Both the position numbers and the translations under genes were made by a program. Positions 36,556 to 46,003 of a DNA stretch of 64,000 nucleotides are shown here, piece by piece; within the stretch, counting starts at the first letter, position 1; each line of letters begins with the position of its first letter. The notes under the pieces were generated by a model. The model worked only from the letters and a program-made list of their open reading frames with translations, was not told the origin of the DNA and did no database searches. The stretch lies in the NCBI GenBank assembly GCA_947167715.1, contig CAMVJD010000004.1, positions 47,052 to 111,051 of the forward strand. The letters run 5' to 3'. Origin of the DNA: an uncultured Eubacteriaceae bacterium (GTDB lineage: Bacteria; Bacillota; Clostridia; Lachnospirales; CAG-274).

Positions 36556-37476
36556 TTATTTCATCATATCAAGCACATATTCTCCATACAGACCCTCATA
36601 AAACACGTTATTTTCCTTAAAATAATCGTTAAGAGCAACGGAAAATTTAATTGCAAGCTCGTCCTTCTCTTCCTTTAAAAGGTCTATCTGCGCCAAGGCC
36701 TCTTCCATAGTGTATTCGCCCGAGGAATAGGCCTCGGTTATGGAGATATACTTGCAAAGGGTGTCTGCATAGGTCTTGAAAAACGGCTGAAGAGAGCCTG
36801 TCGTGCCCGCGGGCTCAAGGTTGTATATTTTATCCGCAGTCTGCTTGATAAGCGGATTGGCATCGGTGGAGATATTTATGGTATCAACATTTTCGTAGCC
36901 CCTGCCCAAAAAGCGCAAAAGCGCCTCGTTATTGCCCTTTGCGGCAATATGCTTTATTTCCTCACAAAGGTCATAGGCCGATTGGATATAGTTTTCCTCG
37001 CTTTGTTTGCCCGTGCCGCTGGGGTTTCTGTAATCGGAGGGCGCGGTGTCCTCGGTGTATATGGCAACATTGCGTGTGTTTGCATCCCATGTTACCGTGC
37101 AGCCCGAGGCCTCGCTCAAGGCCCTTACCGGCAAAAGCATCCTGCCGTCTTGTATTATCGGGAAAACAGCCCCGCCTATCGCACGCGAATAGCCGTCCTT
37201 TGTTATGCGAAGGTCGCTTGTGTTGGCGCTTATTTCTATATTTCCCGCGGTAAGGGTCGCCGTTTTTATGCTCTCGTCCCAGCTGACGGTGTAGCCAAGT
37301 GTTTCAAAAACACCGCGCAGCGGCACATAGGTACGCTCGTTTGCAATTAAAGGCTGTACATCGGGAAAGTTTATCGGCACATCATCAACGCTTACGGTAA
37401 CATCTGCCGCCATAACGCCGACACATAAAAAAAACGCCGAAACAGAGCCGAGGGATAAAATATATTTAAGTTTCAT
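36556..37476 (-). CDS. Secreted protein with copper amine oxidase-like stalk domain
   Basis: A signal peptide (about residues 1-24, ending VMAADVTV) precedes a copper amine oxidase N-terminal-like domain: TYVPLRGVFETLGYTVSWD with the second half MLLPVRALSEASGCTVTWD. In Firmicutes this domain is a surface or wall-associated module without oxidase activity. The C-terminal 150 residues are helical with no known domain. Of two ATGs, the one at 37476 is preferred because AAAGGAT is too close to the upstream one at 37485. Confidence 0.85.
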   Translation of the reverse strand: MKLKYILSLGSVSAFFLCVGVMAADVTVSVDDVPINFPDVQPLIANERTYVPLRGVFETLGYTVSWDESIKTATLTAGNIEISANTSDLRITKDGYSRAIGGAVFPIIQDGRMLLPVRALSEASGCTVTWDANTRNVAIYTEDTAPSDYRNPSGTGKQSEENYIQSAYDLCEEIKHIAAKGNNEALLRFLGRGYENVDTINISTDANPLIKQTADKIYNLEPAGTTGSLQPFFKTYADTLCKYISITEAYSSGEYTMEEALAQIDLLKEEKDELAIKFSVALNDYFKENNVFYEGLYGEYVLDMMK

Positions 37477-37675
37477 TTTATTCATCCTTTCGCAGAGATA
37501 TTATTACATATATAATGTCAGTATAGCAAATTTGCGGTGGTATTTCAACAGGAAAATCAAAACATAAAAATAATTAATAAAACTTTCATAAATTTATATT
37601 TCAATTTTTATTAAATATAGTGTATAATATGAAGTGTAAGGCATCATTAAGATACGGAAGGAAAGGAATAACAAA

Positions 37676-38368
37676 ATGGAATATAAGATCTTGGCTGTTG
37701 ATGACGATAAAGAAATTTTAAATGCGATAGAAATATATCTTACAAATGAGCAAATGAAGGTATATAAGGCAAGCAACGGACGGGAAGCATTGGAAATGCT
37801 TGAAAAAGTACCGGATATGCATCTTATTATCATGGACCTTATGATGCCGGAAATGGACGGCATACACGCCATATTAAAAATAAGGCAGGATAAAGAGATA
37901 CCTATAATAGTGCTTTCGGCAAAATCCGAGGATAAGGATGTTGTGCTGGGGCTTAATATAGGCGCGGATGATTATATAACAAAGCCGTTTAATTTTTTGG
38001 AGCTTGTGGCAAGGGTAAAATCCAATTTGCGCCGCTATACAAAATTCGGCACCTTTCAGCAGACACGCGACGAGCTGTTTATAAGGGGACTTTATCTTAA
38101 TAAAAAGACAAAGCAGGTCACTCTTAACGATGTTCCGGTCAAGCTTACGCCAATAGAGTTTAAAATATTGCAGCTTTTAATGGAAAACCCGGATACGACT
38201 TTTTCAATTGAGGAAATTTACGAAAAGGTTTGGAATGAGCCGTTTTTAAACAGCGAAAATACGGTTGCGGTACATATAAGGCGTATACGCGAAAAAATAG
38301 AGGTAAATCCTAAGGAACCTATTTATTTAAAGGTGGTGTGGGGCGTTGGATACAAAATCTCCAAATAA
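37676..38368 (+). CDS. OmpR/PhoB-family response regulator
   Basis: The 230-residue protein has a receiver domain with acidic pocket DDD at 9-11, phosphoacceptor Asp54 in IIMDLMMPEMDG and KPF at about 103, followed by a winged-helix DNA-binding domain (LTPIEFKILQLLMENPDTTF and NTVAVHIRRIREKIE). It resembles VanR-type regulators. GGAAGGAAAG precedes the ATG. The kinase gene overlaps its end by 23 bases, so the pair is co-expressed. Targets are unknown. Confidence 0.95.
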   Translation: MEYKILAVDDDKEILNAIEIYLTNEQMKVYKASNGREALEMLEKVPDMHLIIMDLMMPEMDGIHAILKIRQDKEIPIIVLSAKSEDKDVVLGLNIGADDYITKPFNFLELVARVKSNLRRYTKFGTFQQTRDELFIRGLYLNKKTKQVTLNDVPVKLTPIEFKILQLLMENPDTTFSIEEIYEKVWNEPFLNSENTVAVHIRRIREKIEVNPKEPIYLKVVWGVGYKISK

Positions 38369-40538
38369 GGTTTCGGCCTATTTTTTAATGGTGGTCATAT
38401 GGCTGCTTTTTGCCTGCGGCTTTTGTGTCGGGCTTGAAAGTGTTATGCCAAACAAGGGCTATATACATGACAATGCGGCTGTATGCGATGATGTAGTACG
38501 GCTTGCAAAAAATTTGCAGCGTTATTATATATACTATAAATATTTTGATGAAGATACGGCGGTAGACTATCTTAACAAGCTGCGCGTATATTCGTCGCGC
38601 GATAACGGCGCGGCGGAGTTTCAGGAAACACCTACCAAGGATATTTTTGGCAGAAAGGTAGAAGAAAATAAAAATTATCAGGACCGCGGCGAAGCTGATA
38701 CAAACAATATCACATATCAGGACATAAATTCATCAAGGATCAATGTGCCGCATCCCGAAAACCTTTATTTGACGGATATATCGTCTTTGACGCAGGAAGA
38801 GGCCAAGGAGCGGGAAAAATTGCTGACGGAAATAACGGAAAATTACCGCAGCGTAGAAAATTATATTGCCGCCATGCACGATCTGCATTTTTATCTTTAC
38901 GACAGGGATAAAAATATCTGTATCGCAACAAATACGGAGGATATTTTTAATGAAAAATATTACGACTATGTTGAGATATCCGACAGCATTTTTGACGAGA
39001 CCTTTAACGGCGAGGCACTTAATTTGTCGTTTGCAAAGCAGCAGTATATTTGCCTTATATCATTGCCTGTAAACGGTTTAAGCCAGGCAATGACGGACGA
39101 GATAAATTATACCTACCGCCTATATATGGTAAATAAGGTGGTATCTTCAATATATCTGCCCGTGATATTTTATACGCTTGGCATTATCCTGTTTGCGTAT
39201 ATGATAATTTACAGGCGTGCGGAAATGATAAAATTCCGCGAAAGGATATTTGAGTGGTATATGCTGCTGCCGCTGATATTTAAAATTATTTTTACAATTA
39301 TAATAGGCGTTTATTTTTACAGGATGCTTATTTACAAAAATTATCGTATGTCATATATTATAGCGGGCGTTGATATTTCGGGGGCGATTTTTCGCGTATT
39401 ATTTACCGGCATTGCCATGCTTATAGTTGTAATGGCTGCAGAGCATGTAATAAAATACTGCAAGCGAAAGCTGCACCTTGTAAATGAGCCGGAGGCGCGC
39501 TTTGTTGCCGCCTGTATAAAAGATATGAAAATTGCGGCAAAGGCAAACGAGCAGATAGTGTTTATTATAAGTGTGCTTATTATGGTAATGTGGATACTTC
39601 CGCTTGCGCCGCTTGTTATTTATGCTTCAAATGCATCTGCCATAAGTGCGGTGTTTGCGCTTTCGATGTATGCGCTGTACTGCCTGGTGCTTTGGATAGT
39701 TTTTAAGTATATAAACAATACATCCAAGCTTAAATATTATATCAGGGAAATGGCAGGCGGGAATATAGCGGCTATCCCGGAGGAGTCGGGGCCGTTTTCA
39801 AAGCCCATAAATAATCTTAACAATATAAACGCCGGGCTTAAAGCAAACCTTGAGGAAATGATAAAAAGCGAGCGCATGAAAACGGAGCTTATAACAAATG
39901 TGTCGCACGATCTTAAAACGCCGCTGACATCAATAATAAACTATTTGTCACTTCTTAAGACCCTGGAGCTTGACAATGAAAGCGCAAAGGAGTATATTGA
40001 TATAGCAAACGATAAGGCAAAAAGGCTTAATGTGCTTATACAGGACCTTTTTGAGGCCTCCAAGTTAAACAGCGGCCAAATGAAGCTTGAAAAAATGCCT
40101 TCGGATATAGTGTCGCTTTTAAGACAGACTCTGGGCGAGCTGGATTATAAAATATCACAGTCGGGTATAGAGTTCAGGGTGGAATTGCCGGAGCATCCGG
40201 TAATACTTAATATGGACGGCCAGCGGATGTGGCGCGTTTTTGACAACCTGCTTACAAATATACTCAAATATTCGCCGAAGGGCTCGCGCGGGTATATAAA
40301 TATGGTAGAGTACGACGAAAGGGTCGTTATAACCTTTAAAAATATCTCAAACTATCCGCTGGATTTTGACGGCGCCGAACTGTTTGAGCGTTTTAAACGC
40401 GGCGATGTGTCAAGAAGCACCGAGGGCTCCGGGCTTGGGCTTTCAATAGCAAAAAGCATTGTAGAGCTGCACGGCGGCACGCTGGAGATAATTATAGACG
40501 GCGACTTATTTAAAACTATAGTAACATTTTACAAATAA
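38346..40538 (+). CDS. Membrane sensor histidine kinase
   Basis: The 730-residue kinase has an N-terminal membrane helix (about 10-32), a sensor region of roughly 230 residues outside the membrane, and then five or six further helices up to about residue 455. The HisKA box is VSHDLKTPLTSIINYLSLL with phospho-His521; the ATPase domain shows RVFDNLLTNILKYSP (N box) and GSGLGLSIAKSIVELHGG (G2 box). The multi-helix middle part is unusual for VanS-type kinases and might sense lipid or wall signals. The start is TTG with AAGGTGGTG upstream, inside the regulator gene. Confidence 0.92.
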   Translation: MDTKSPNKVSAYFLMVVIWLLFACGFCVGLESVMPNKGYIHDNAAVCDDVVRLAKNLQRYYIYYKYFDEDTAVDYLNKLRVYSSRDNGAAEFQETPTKDIFGRKVEENKNYQDRGEADTNNITYQDINSSRINVPHPENLYLTDISSLTQEEAKEREKLLTEITENYRSVENYIAAMHDLHFYLYDRDKNICIATNTEDIFNEKYYDYVEISDSIFDETFNGEALNLSFAKQQYICLISLPVNGLSQAMTDEINYTYRLYMVNKVVSSIYLPVIFYTLGIILFAYMIIYRRAEMIKFRERIFEWYMLLPLIFKIIFTIIIGVYFYRMLIYKNYRMSYIIAGVDISGAIFRVLFTGIAMLIVVMAAEHVIKYCKRKLHLVNEPEARFVAACIKDMKIAAKANEQIVFIISVLIMVMWILPLAPLVIYASNASAISAVFALSMYALYCLVLWIVFKYINNTSKLKYYIREMAGGNIAAIPEESGPFSKPINNLNNINAGLKANLEEMIKSERMKTELITNVSHDLKTPLTSIINYLSLLKTLELDNESAKEYIDIANDKAKRLNVLIQDLFEASKLNSGQMKLEKMPSDIVSLLRQTLGELDYKISQSGIEFRVELPEHPVILNMDGQRMWRVFDNLLTNILKYSPKGSRGYINMVEYDERVVITFKNISNYPLDFDGAELFERFKRGDVSRSTEGSGLGLSIAKSIVELHGGTLEIIIDGDLFKTIVTFYK

Positions 40539-40557
40539 ATCGTGAAAGGAACAATGT

Positions 40558-41916
40558 ATGGAACTTCCCGTAGCCTATACCGAAAAGATGAAAAAGCTTC
40601 TTGGCGGCGAATTTGACGAGTATTTAAAAAGCTTTGACCATGGCAGATATTATGGTCTGCGCGCAAATACGCTTAAAATTTCCGCTGACGAGTTAAGAAA
40701 AAAATTGCCCTTCAAGCTTGAACCGATACCGTGGTGCGATACGGGCTTTTATTACGAAGCGGATGTAAGGCCGTCCAAACATATTTATTACAATGCAGGC
40801 CTGTTTTATATACAGGAGCCGTCGGCAATGTCTACAGGTGCGCTTTTACCCGTCAAACCGGGCGACAGGGTGCTTGACCTGTGTGCGGCACCCGGCGGGA
40901 AAAGTACGCAGGCTGCGGCCAAGCTTGGCGGTAAAGGCATTATAGTCAGCAATGATATAAGCGCAAGCCGCTGTAAGGCGCTTTTGAAAAATATTGAGGT
41001 CTGCGGCGTTTCAAACTGCGTTATAACAAACGAGACCCCGGAAAGACTTGCGGATAAGCTGCCGCACTTTTTTAACAAGATAATTGTTGACGCACCGTGC
41101 AGCGGTGAGGGTATGTTCAGAAAGGACGAGGATGCGGTAAAAAGCTGGGAGAGTCATAAGACGGAATATTGTCAGGGGCTTCAGCGCGAGATATTGCACC
41201 ACGCAGACAGGCTGCTGGCAAAGGACGGAATTATAGCGTATTCTACCTGTACCTTTGCGCCCGAAGAAAACGAGGGCATGCTTAATGAATTTGTTCAAAA
41301 GCATCCTTATTATAAGGTCTTGCGGATAGATAAAAGCCTTGGTCTGGACAGAGGACGCCCGGAATGGAGCGATGCGGACAAGATGTTTGAAAATGCGGGC
41401 AGGCTTTGGCCGCATAAGGTCCATGGCGAGGGACATTTTATCTGCCTTTTGCAAAAAACTGAAGGCAGCGAAATGCCCGAAAGCTATGAAACGGAACAAA
41501 GGGCGCGCAATAAGGAACTTGCGGAGTTTTATGATTTTGCGGAGAAGTATCTTGATTTTGATTTTACGGACAAGCATTTGTTTGTGCATCAGGGCAAGGT
41601 GCTTATGGTGCCGCTTGGGCTTGGGCTTAAAGGGCTTCGGGTGATGCGTAGCGGTCTTTATCTTGGCGATATAAAGACAAAACGCTTTGAGCCGAGTCAG
41701 GCGCTGGCTATGGCTTTAAAAAAGCAGCAGGCGCGCTTGGTTGTTGATTATTCGCTTGAGGATGACAGACTTATGCGCTATATGCGCGGTGAAAGCTTTA
41801 ACGAGGACTGTGCCGACGGCTGGGTGCTTGTTTGCGCCGACGGCTATCCGATAGGCTGGGGCAAGGTACAAAACGGCAGGATGAAAAATAAATATCTTTC
41901 AAGCTGGATGATATAA
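40558..41916 (+). CDS. RsmF/NOL1-NOP2-Sun family RNA cytosine-C5 methyltransferase
   Basis: The 452-residue enzyme has the SAM-binding motif LDLCAAPGGKSTQAAAKL, the PC motif VDAPCSGEGMFRKD and the catalytic-Cys motif AYSTCTFAPEENE. A C-terminal extension of about 150 residues (including LFVHQGKVLMVPLG) matches the RsmF/YebU type, which modifies 16S rRNA. GTGAAAGGAAC precedes the ATG by about 12 bases, 19 bases after the kinase, so it may be in the same transcript. Confidence 0.92.
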   Translation: MELPVAYTEKMKKLLGGEFDEYLKSFDHGRYYGLRANTLKISADELRKKLPFKLEPIPWCDTGFYYEADVRPSKHIYYNAGLFYIQEPSAMSTGALLPVKPGDRVLDLCAAPGGKSTQAAAKLGGKGIIVSNDISASRCKALLKNIEVCGVSNCVITNETPERLADKLPHFFNKIIVDAPCSGEGMFRKDEDAVKSWESHKTEYCQGLQREILHHADRLLAKDGIIAYSTCTFAPEENEGMLNEFVQKHPYYKVLRIDKSLGLDRGRPEWSDADKMFENAGRLWPHKVHGEGHFICLLQKTEGSEMPESYETEQRARNKELAEFYDFAEKYLDFDFTDKHLFVHQGKVLMVPLGLGLKGLRVMRSGLYLGDIKTKRFEPSQALAMALKKQQARLVVDYSLEDDRLMRYMRGESFNEDCADGWVLVCADGYPIGWGKVQNGRMKNKYLSSWMI

Positions 41917-41960
41917 AAAAGGCGTATACGCAGGTATCAAAGCGTATACGCCTTTTTATT
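41915..41960. terminator. Bidirectional terminator
   Basis: Perfect stem ggcgtatacgc/gcgtatacgcc with A run on the left and T run on the right serves both the methyltransferase and the convergent small membrane protein gene. Confidence 0.92.
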
Positions 41961-41964
41961 GCTT

Positions 41965-42321
41965 TTATGCGGATTTAAGCATACCGTAATCGCCGCGTAT
42001 GCTGATATGCTTTACATGCACGCCGTCTCTTCCGTAGGTTTTTACTATGTATCGCTTTTCGTAGTTTTTGATATTACCGGCTTTGCCAAGACGGGGAAGC
42101 TTGTCTTTTGCAGATGCCATATTTTTGTAATATTTATGTATAGAAATGCCAAAGCCCAATACGGAAAGTATATCCATAATAAAAAACGGAAGCGTATGAT
42201 CCAATAATTCGTATATGCTGTGGCAGTTGTCTATGCCCCATATATAAAATGCCGCAAATAGAATAACAAAAAGTATGGATGACCCGAACATAATTTTTAT
42301 TAAAGTAAGATTGTTTTTCAT
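41965..42321 (-). CDS. Small membrane protein, 118 residues
   Basis: Two hydrophobic segments (about residues 8-30 and 42-62) are followed by a basic cytoplasmic tail with YYKNMASAKDKLPRLGKAG. No family recognised. AAGGGGTG lies eight bases before the ATG and a near-consensus promoter lies further upstream, so it is a real single-gene unit. The promoter region carries repeated CAAACATT/AATGTTTG words that may be operator sites. Confidence 0.7.
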   Translation of the reverse strand: MKNNLTLIKIMFGSSILFVILFAAFYIWGIDNCHSIYELLDHTLPFFIMDILSVLGFGISIHKYYKNMASAKDKLPRLGKAGNIKNYEKRYIVKTYGRDGVHVKHISIRGDYGMLKSA

Positions 42322-42374
42322 AATTACACCCCTTAAATTTTAATTTTCGAATGTTTGTTTGTTGTTGTGACTTT

Positions 42375-42403
42375 ATTATACAAGAAAAGAAGAGAAAAGT
42401 CAA
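42375..42403 (-). promoter_or_regulatory. Promoter of the small membrane protein gene
   Basis: Minus strand TTGACT (42403-42398), 17-base spacer, TATAAT (42380-42375). Confidence 0.8.
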
Positions 42404-42437
42404 ACATTTTTTCGAAAAAAATACGAAATAATGTTTG
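42401..42437. promoter_or_regulatory. Inverted repeat CAAACATT...AATGTTTG beside the promoter
   Basis: caaacatt at 42401-42408 and aatgtttg at 42430-42437 are inverse with 21 bases between; a further gaatgtttg lies at about 42347 on the other side of the promoter. The arrangement brackets the -35 element and could be a repressor site. The binding protein is unknown. Confidence 0.4.
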
Positions 42438-42605
42438 GTTTTTGCTTAAAGACCGTTTGTAAGTACAATAAAAATATTTCTTTTGCAATACGCGGAATAC
42501 TTTTTGTGCTTTGCGGTAAAAATATCGGGTGTCGGATCTGCTGTTGGCGCATATAATTTTTAATAAGTGTGGTATTCGGATAAAAATAAAAAAATATTTT
42601 TTTTG

Positions 42606-42634
42606 TTGATTTAAATCGAAATATGTGTTATTAT
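42606..42634 (+). promoter_or_regulatory. Promoter of the 42685-43486 operon
   Basis: TTGATT (42606-42611) and TATTAT (42629-42634) with a 17-base spacer, 51 bases before the ATG at 42685. The preceding 160 bases from 42440 hold nothing recognisable. Confidence 0.6.
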
Positions 42635-42684
42635 ATTCTAACAGAAATAATAAGGAGTGCTATTATCGTAAGGGGGTATTGGAT

Positions 42685-43065
42685 ATGAGTCAGTATTTGA
42701 CCGCGGAGGAATTGATCTATATTTTGGTCATAGCCTTTTTTGTAACATGGTTTATCCAAAATATAATTAAATTTAAAAGAATTATGGAATTTGGCACCGA
42801 TAATCCCGCCGTAAAGGATATAAAAAAGGTACTTGAAAGATGCTATGCTATGTTTCCGCTTGAAAATGTCAGCTTTAAGGGGCAAACATTTAAACGCGGC
42901 ATGCATGTGAAAATAACCACCTTTCAGGATAAGGTGTTTGAAGGCGAGCTTATAGGCACCAATTACCGCAATTTGGTATGCATAATGACAAATAAGCTTG
43001 TGGTCGCGCACGAATTAAGCAATATAAGGGATATAACGGTGGTAGAAACAACCGCAGAAAGCTGA
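42685..43065 (+). CDS. Conserved-looking hypothetical protein with N-terminal membrane helix
   Basis: The 126-residue protein has one membrane segment (about residues 8-27, LIYILVIAFFVTWFIQNII) and a C-terminal domain of about 65 residues with short strands (RGMHVKITTFQDKVFEGELI, then YRNLVCIMTNKLVVAHE) that looks like a small SH3-like or Sm-like barrel. No name can be given. AAGGGGGT lies 11 bases before the ATG; an in-frame upstream ATG is before the promoter-proximal region and rejected. It ends four bases before the thioesterase gene. Confidence 0.7.
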   Translation: MSQYLTAEELIYILVIAFFVTWFIQNIIKFKRIMEFGTDNPAVKDIKKVLERCYAMFPLENVSFKGQTFKRGMHVKITTFQDKVFEGELIGTNYRNLVCIMTNKLVVAHELSNIRDITVVETTAES

Positions 43066-43069
43066 AAAA

Positions 43070-43486
43070 ATGAAATTTGAACGAAAGATCAATTATTACG
43101 AAACAGATAAAATGTGCTTTGTGCATCATTCAAACTATATAAGGTATTTTGAGGAAGCAAGGGTATATTTGCTGGACAAATTTGGCCTTAATTACGCAGG
43201 GCTTGAAAAAAACGGCATTATTATACCCGTTTTGGGTGTAAATGTTAAATATCACAGGCATCTGGGCTTTGATGATACCATAGTTATAGATACCGTAATA
43301 AAAGACTTTACCGGCGTTAAAATGACGGTGGAATATACCGCCGTCAATAAGGCGACAGGCGAAATAACAACCACCGGCGAAAGTACACATTGTTTTTTGG
43401 ATGCTAAAACATATAAGCCCCTCAATATGAAAAAAAGTTTTCCGGAAATATATGAAAAACTGAAAAAAATTGAGGAAGAGCTGTAA
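43070..43486 (+). CDS. Hotdog-fold acyl-CoA thioesterase (YbgC/FadM-like)
   Basis: The 138-residue protein has the 4HBT signature YYETDKMCFVHHSNYIRYFEE, where the Asp and the HHSNY loop hold the active site, followed by HRHLGFDDTIVIDT and the terminal CFLDAKTYKPL. These enzymes hydrolyse short or aromatic acyl-CoA thioesters. The natural substrate is not predictable. It is translationally close to the preceding membrane protein gene; the AGAAAGCTG sequence upstream is a weak ribosome binding site. Confidence 0.9.
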   Translation: MKFERKINYYETDKMCFVHHSNYIRYFEEARVYLLDKFGLNYAGLEKNGIIIPVLGVNVKYHRHLGFDDTIVIDTVIKDFTGVKMTVEYTAVNKATGEITTTGESTHCFLDAKTYKPLNMKKSFPEIYEKLKKIEEEL

Positions 43487-43544
43487 ATTAAGCCCGATGA
43501 AAACGGGATAATTACCGATGTTATGGTCGTGAAAGATAATCGAT

Positions 43545-44195
43545 ATGAAGGAAAAATTTTATACGATAGGATATTATATCCGAAAGGCGGAGAATATCCC
43601 CGATTGGCTTGGAATACCGTCCGAGAAATTATTATCGGCAAGCACCTGTCTAAATGAGGCACATCCGCCTATGGACCTTGTTATGTCATCGACAGGATGG
43701 AGAACAGGAAGTGATTTTACGGCGGACGCAAAGGAATATCGGGCAAAGTACGGCTTTAACGAAAAGGAGCTTTCCGATATGCTTGGGGATGCGGACGAGC
43801 TTTTCGACAAAGGCCTTTTGTGCAGTGATTCAAGGCTTATAATCGGGAAAACGGCAGAAGATTTTTACAAAAAGCATTATATGGGCAAGGGCTTTATGCT
43901 TATCGGTATTTGTACAACGCAAAAATATATAGATATTTTAAAAGAAGATATGCCGATAAAGGCGGAAACACCCTGCGGCAGACCTATTGGCCGCGATATC
44001 CTCGGATATGATGTGTGCAGTTTTCACTCGTTTTTGTGCAACAGCCTGCACAAGGACAATAAAACCGCAAGGTTTAATAAATACTGCCTGCTCGATAATA
44101 CCTTTGAGGAAACGGAGCAAATTGCAAAATCAATAGAGGGTCTTGGCGAGCCCGTGGATTGGATACCGTTCGTGATAGCTCTGTCAGATACGTGA
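43545..44195 (+). CDS. Hypothetical protein, 216 residues
   Basis: This soluble protein starts MKEKFYTIGYYIRKAENIPDW and has a central NEKELSDMLGDADELFDKG and a C-terminal GRDILGYDVCSFHSFLCNSL. The composition and size are like single-gene immunity or ADP-ribosyl-transferase-inhibitor type proteins, but I cannot assign a family. AAGGAAAAA overlaps the start and GATATGAAGG precedes it, so the exact start is uncertain. It follows the thioesterase gene by 58 bases. Confidence 0.6.
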   Translation: MKEKFYTIGYYIRKAENIPDWLGIPSEKLLSASTCLNEAHPPMDLVMSSTGWRTGSDFTADAKEYRAKYGFNEKELSDMLGDADELFDKGLLCSDSRLIIGKTAEDFYKKHYMGKGFMLIGICTTQKYIDILKEDMPIKAETPCGRPIGRDILGYDVCSFHSFLCNSLHKDNKTARFNKYCLLDNTFEETEQIAKSIEGLGEPVDWIPFVIALSDT

Positions 44196-44251
44196 GGTTA
44201 TTTTTACTAAAAAACGTTGTTTAAAAGCCGCGCAAATGTGACAAATGAATA

Positions 44252-44301
44252 TTGACAAAAACCGATATATTATTATATAATATTTATCGGTTTTTTTTAA
44301 T
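44252..44301 (+). promoter_or_regulatory. SulP promoter embedded in a terminator-like hairpin
   Basis: TTGACA (44252-44257) and TATAAT (44276-44281), 18-base spacer, overlap a palindrome aaaccgata/tatcggttt (44260-44296) followed by eight T. The same DNA could end the upstream gene's transcript and start that of the transporter. Confidence 0.65.
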
Positions 44302-44322
44302 ATTAAAAAGAGGTGTATTTAA

Positions 44323-45987
44323 GTGACAAAACCAAAGCTTTTTACGGTTATCAAGGAGCATCCCGAGGAATTTAAAGGGAAGCATCTTCTTAATGATGTG
44401 GTTGCGGGTCTTATAGTTGCCATTGTGGCGCTGCCGCTTTCCATTGCGCTTGCCATATCGTCGGGGGTATCGCCCGAGATAGGCCTTATCACCGCCATAA
44501 TAGCGGGCTTTTTTATCTCGTTTTTGGGCGGCAGCCGCGTACAGATAGGCGGCCCGACAGCGGCATTTGTTGTTATCATCTGCGGCATTATTGCACAGTA
44601 CGGCATTGACGGACTTATAATATCCACTATATTGGCGGGTGTTTTCCTTATTATTTTCGGTGTGCTGGGACTGGGCGATGTTATCAAGTTTATCCCGTTC
44701 CCCATTACGGTGGGTTTTACAACGGGTATCGGCGTTACGCTGTTTTCCACCCAGTTAAATGACTTTTTGGGTATGAATATCGAGGGTATAAGCAGCGAAT
44801 TTCTTGAAAAGTGGGCGGCTTACCTTTCAAACCTGTCCAAAATAAACATACATGCGCTTATTATCGGCGTTGTCGCAATACTTATCATAGTATTCTGGGG
44901 CAAGATAAATAAAAAGATACCCGGCTCTTTGGTGGCGCTTATCGTTACCACCGTTGCGGTTTATCTTTTGCAGAAAAACGGGATGTGGACGGATGTTTCC
45001 ACTATAGGCTCTAAATATGCGAATATCAGCGGAAAATTCCCGATGCCGCATATTCCCGATCTTACAAATGTAAAAATATCGGCGCTTGTTGAGCCGGCTA
45101 TCACAATAGCAATACTTGCGGGTATAGAATCGCTGCTTTCGGCCGTTGTTGCCGACGGTATGACAGGTGACAAGCACGACTCCAATCAGGAGCTTATCGC
45201 ACAGGGCGTTGCAAATATCGCAAGTGCGCTTTTCGGCGGCCTCCCCGCTACGGGCGCTATTGCCAGAACAGCCGCAAACATTAAAAACGGCGGCCGTACA
45301 CCCATTGCCGGTATGGTACACGCGGTAACTCTTCTTATAATAATGCTTGTGGCTATGCCTCTTGCAAAAATGATACCTATGACAACACTTGCGGCCATAC
45401 TTATAGTCACCAGTATAAATATGTGCGAGTTCAAGGAATTTGCACTTATATTTAAAACCACAAAAAGCGACTTTTCGGTGCTTATACTTACGTTTTTGCT
45501 TACCGTGATCTTCGATCTTGTGGTTGCCATAGAGTTTGGTATGGTGCTTGCAATGTTCCTGTTTATCAAGCGTATGAGCGAGGTATTTGAAATAAACACC
45601 GTATCAAAGGAAAGCGAAACGGATACCTACAAATATATCAATAACGAAATTATGGTATACGAATTTGCAGGCCCTATGTTCTTTGGCGCGTCAACACGTT
45701 TTATGGACATTATGAAGGATATGAACCTTGAAAGCGATGTACTTATCCTGCGTATGAAAAACGTGCCCATGATAGACGGCACCTTGGTGGATTCACTTAA
45801 AAAGACAATAGATTACTGCCGTAAAAACGATATAACCGTGCTTTATGCGGAGCTTAACGAGCAGCCTTATAAGGTGCTTCAAAAATTTGGCTGTGAGGAG
45901 CGTATGGGTAAGGAAAAGTTTTTTGAAACCATGAGCGGCGCCTTTGCTTATGCAGAAAGTCTTGTTGCAAAAAAGAAAAAAGCATAA
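44323..45987 (+). CDS. SulP-family anion transporter with STAS domain
   Basis: The 554-residue protein has the SulP core: the family entry motif VAGLIVAIVALPLSIALAIS, FFISFLGGSRVQIGGPTAAF and IALGATGAIARTAANIK-like segment (LPATGAIARTAANIKNGG), with about 12-14 membrane segments. A C-terminal STAS domain begins near residue 430 (IMVYEFAGPMFFGASTRFMD). SulP proteins carry sulfate, bicarbonate or other anions; the substrate is not predictable from sequence. The start is GTG with AAAGAGGTG upstream and lies within the leader after the hairpin promoter. Confidence 0.92.
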   Translation: MTKPKLFTVIKEHPEEFKGKHLLNDVVAGLIVAIVALPLSIALAISSGVSPEIGLITAIIAGFFISFLGGSRVQIGGPTAAFVVIICGIIAQYGIDGLIISTILAGVFLIIFGVLGLGDVIKFIPFPITVGFTTGIGVTLFSTQLNDFLGMNIEGISSEFLEKWAAYLSNLSKINIHALIIGVVAILIIVFWGKINKKIPGSLVALIVTTVAVYLLQKNGMWTDVSTIGSKYANISGKFPMPHIPDLTNVKISALVEPAITIAILAGIESLLSAVVADGMTGDKHDSNQELIAQGVANIASALFGGLPATGAIARTAANIKNGGRTPIAGMVHAVTLLIIMLVAMPLAKMIPMTTLAAILIVTSINMCEFKEFALIFKTTKSDFSVLILTFLLTVIFDLVVAIEFGMVLAMFLFIKRMSEVFEINTVSKESETDTYKYINNEIMVYEFAGPMFFGASTRFMDIMKDMNLESDVLILRMKNVPMIDGTLVDSLKKTIDYCRKNDITVLYAELNEQPYKVLQKFGCEERMGKEKFFETMSGAFAYAESLVAKKKKA

Positions 45988-46003
45988 AAATAAAAAAATT
46001 ATA

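Noticed and set aside
42345..42437. LexA (SOS) box
   Set aside because: The words contain AATGTTTG but not the CGAAC-N4-GTTCG spacing of the Firmicutes LexA site.
44319..44750. Long open frame antisense to the SulP gene
   Set aside because: It lies fully inside a well-supported gene, has no ribosome binding site, and its composition is that of the reverse of a membrane protein gene.
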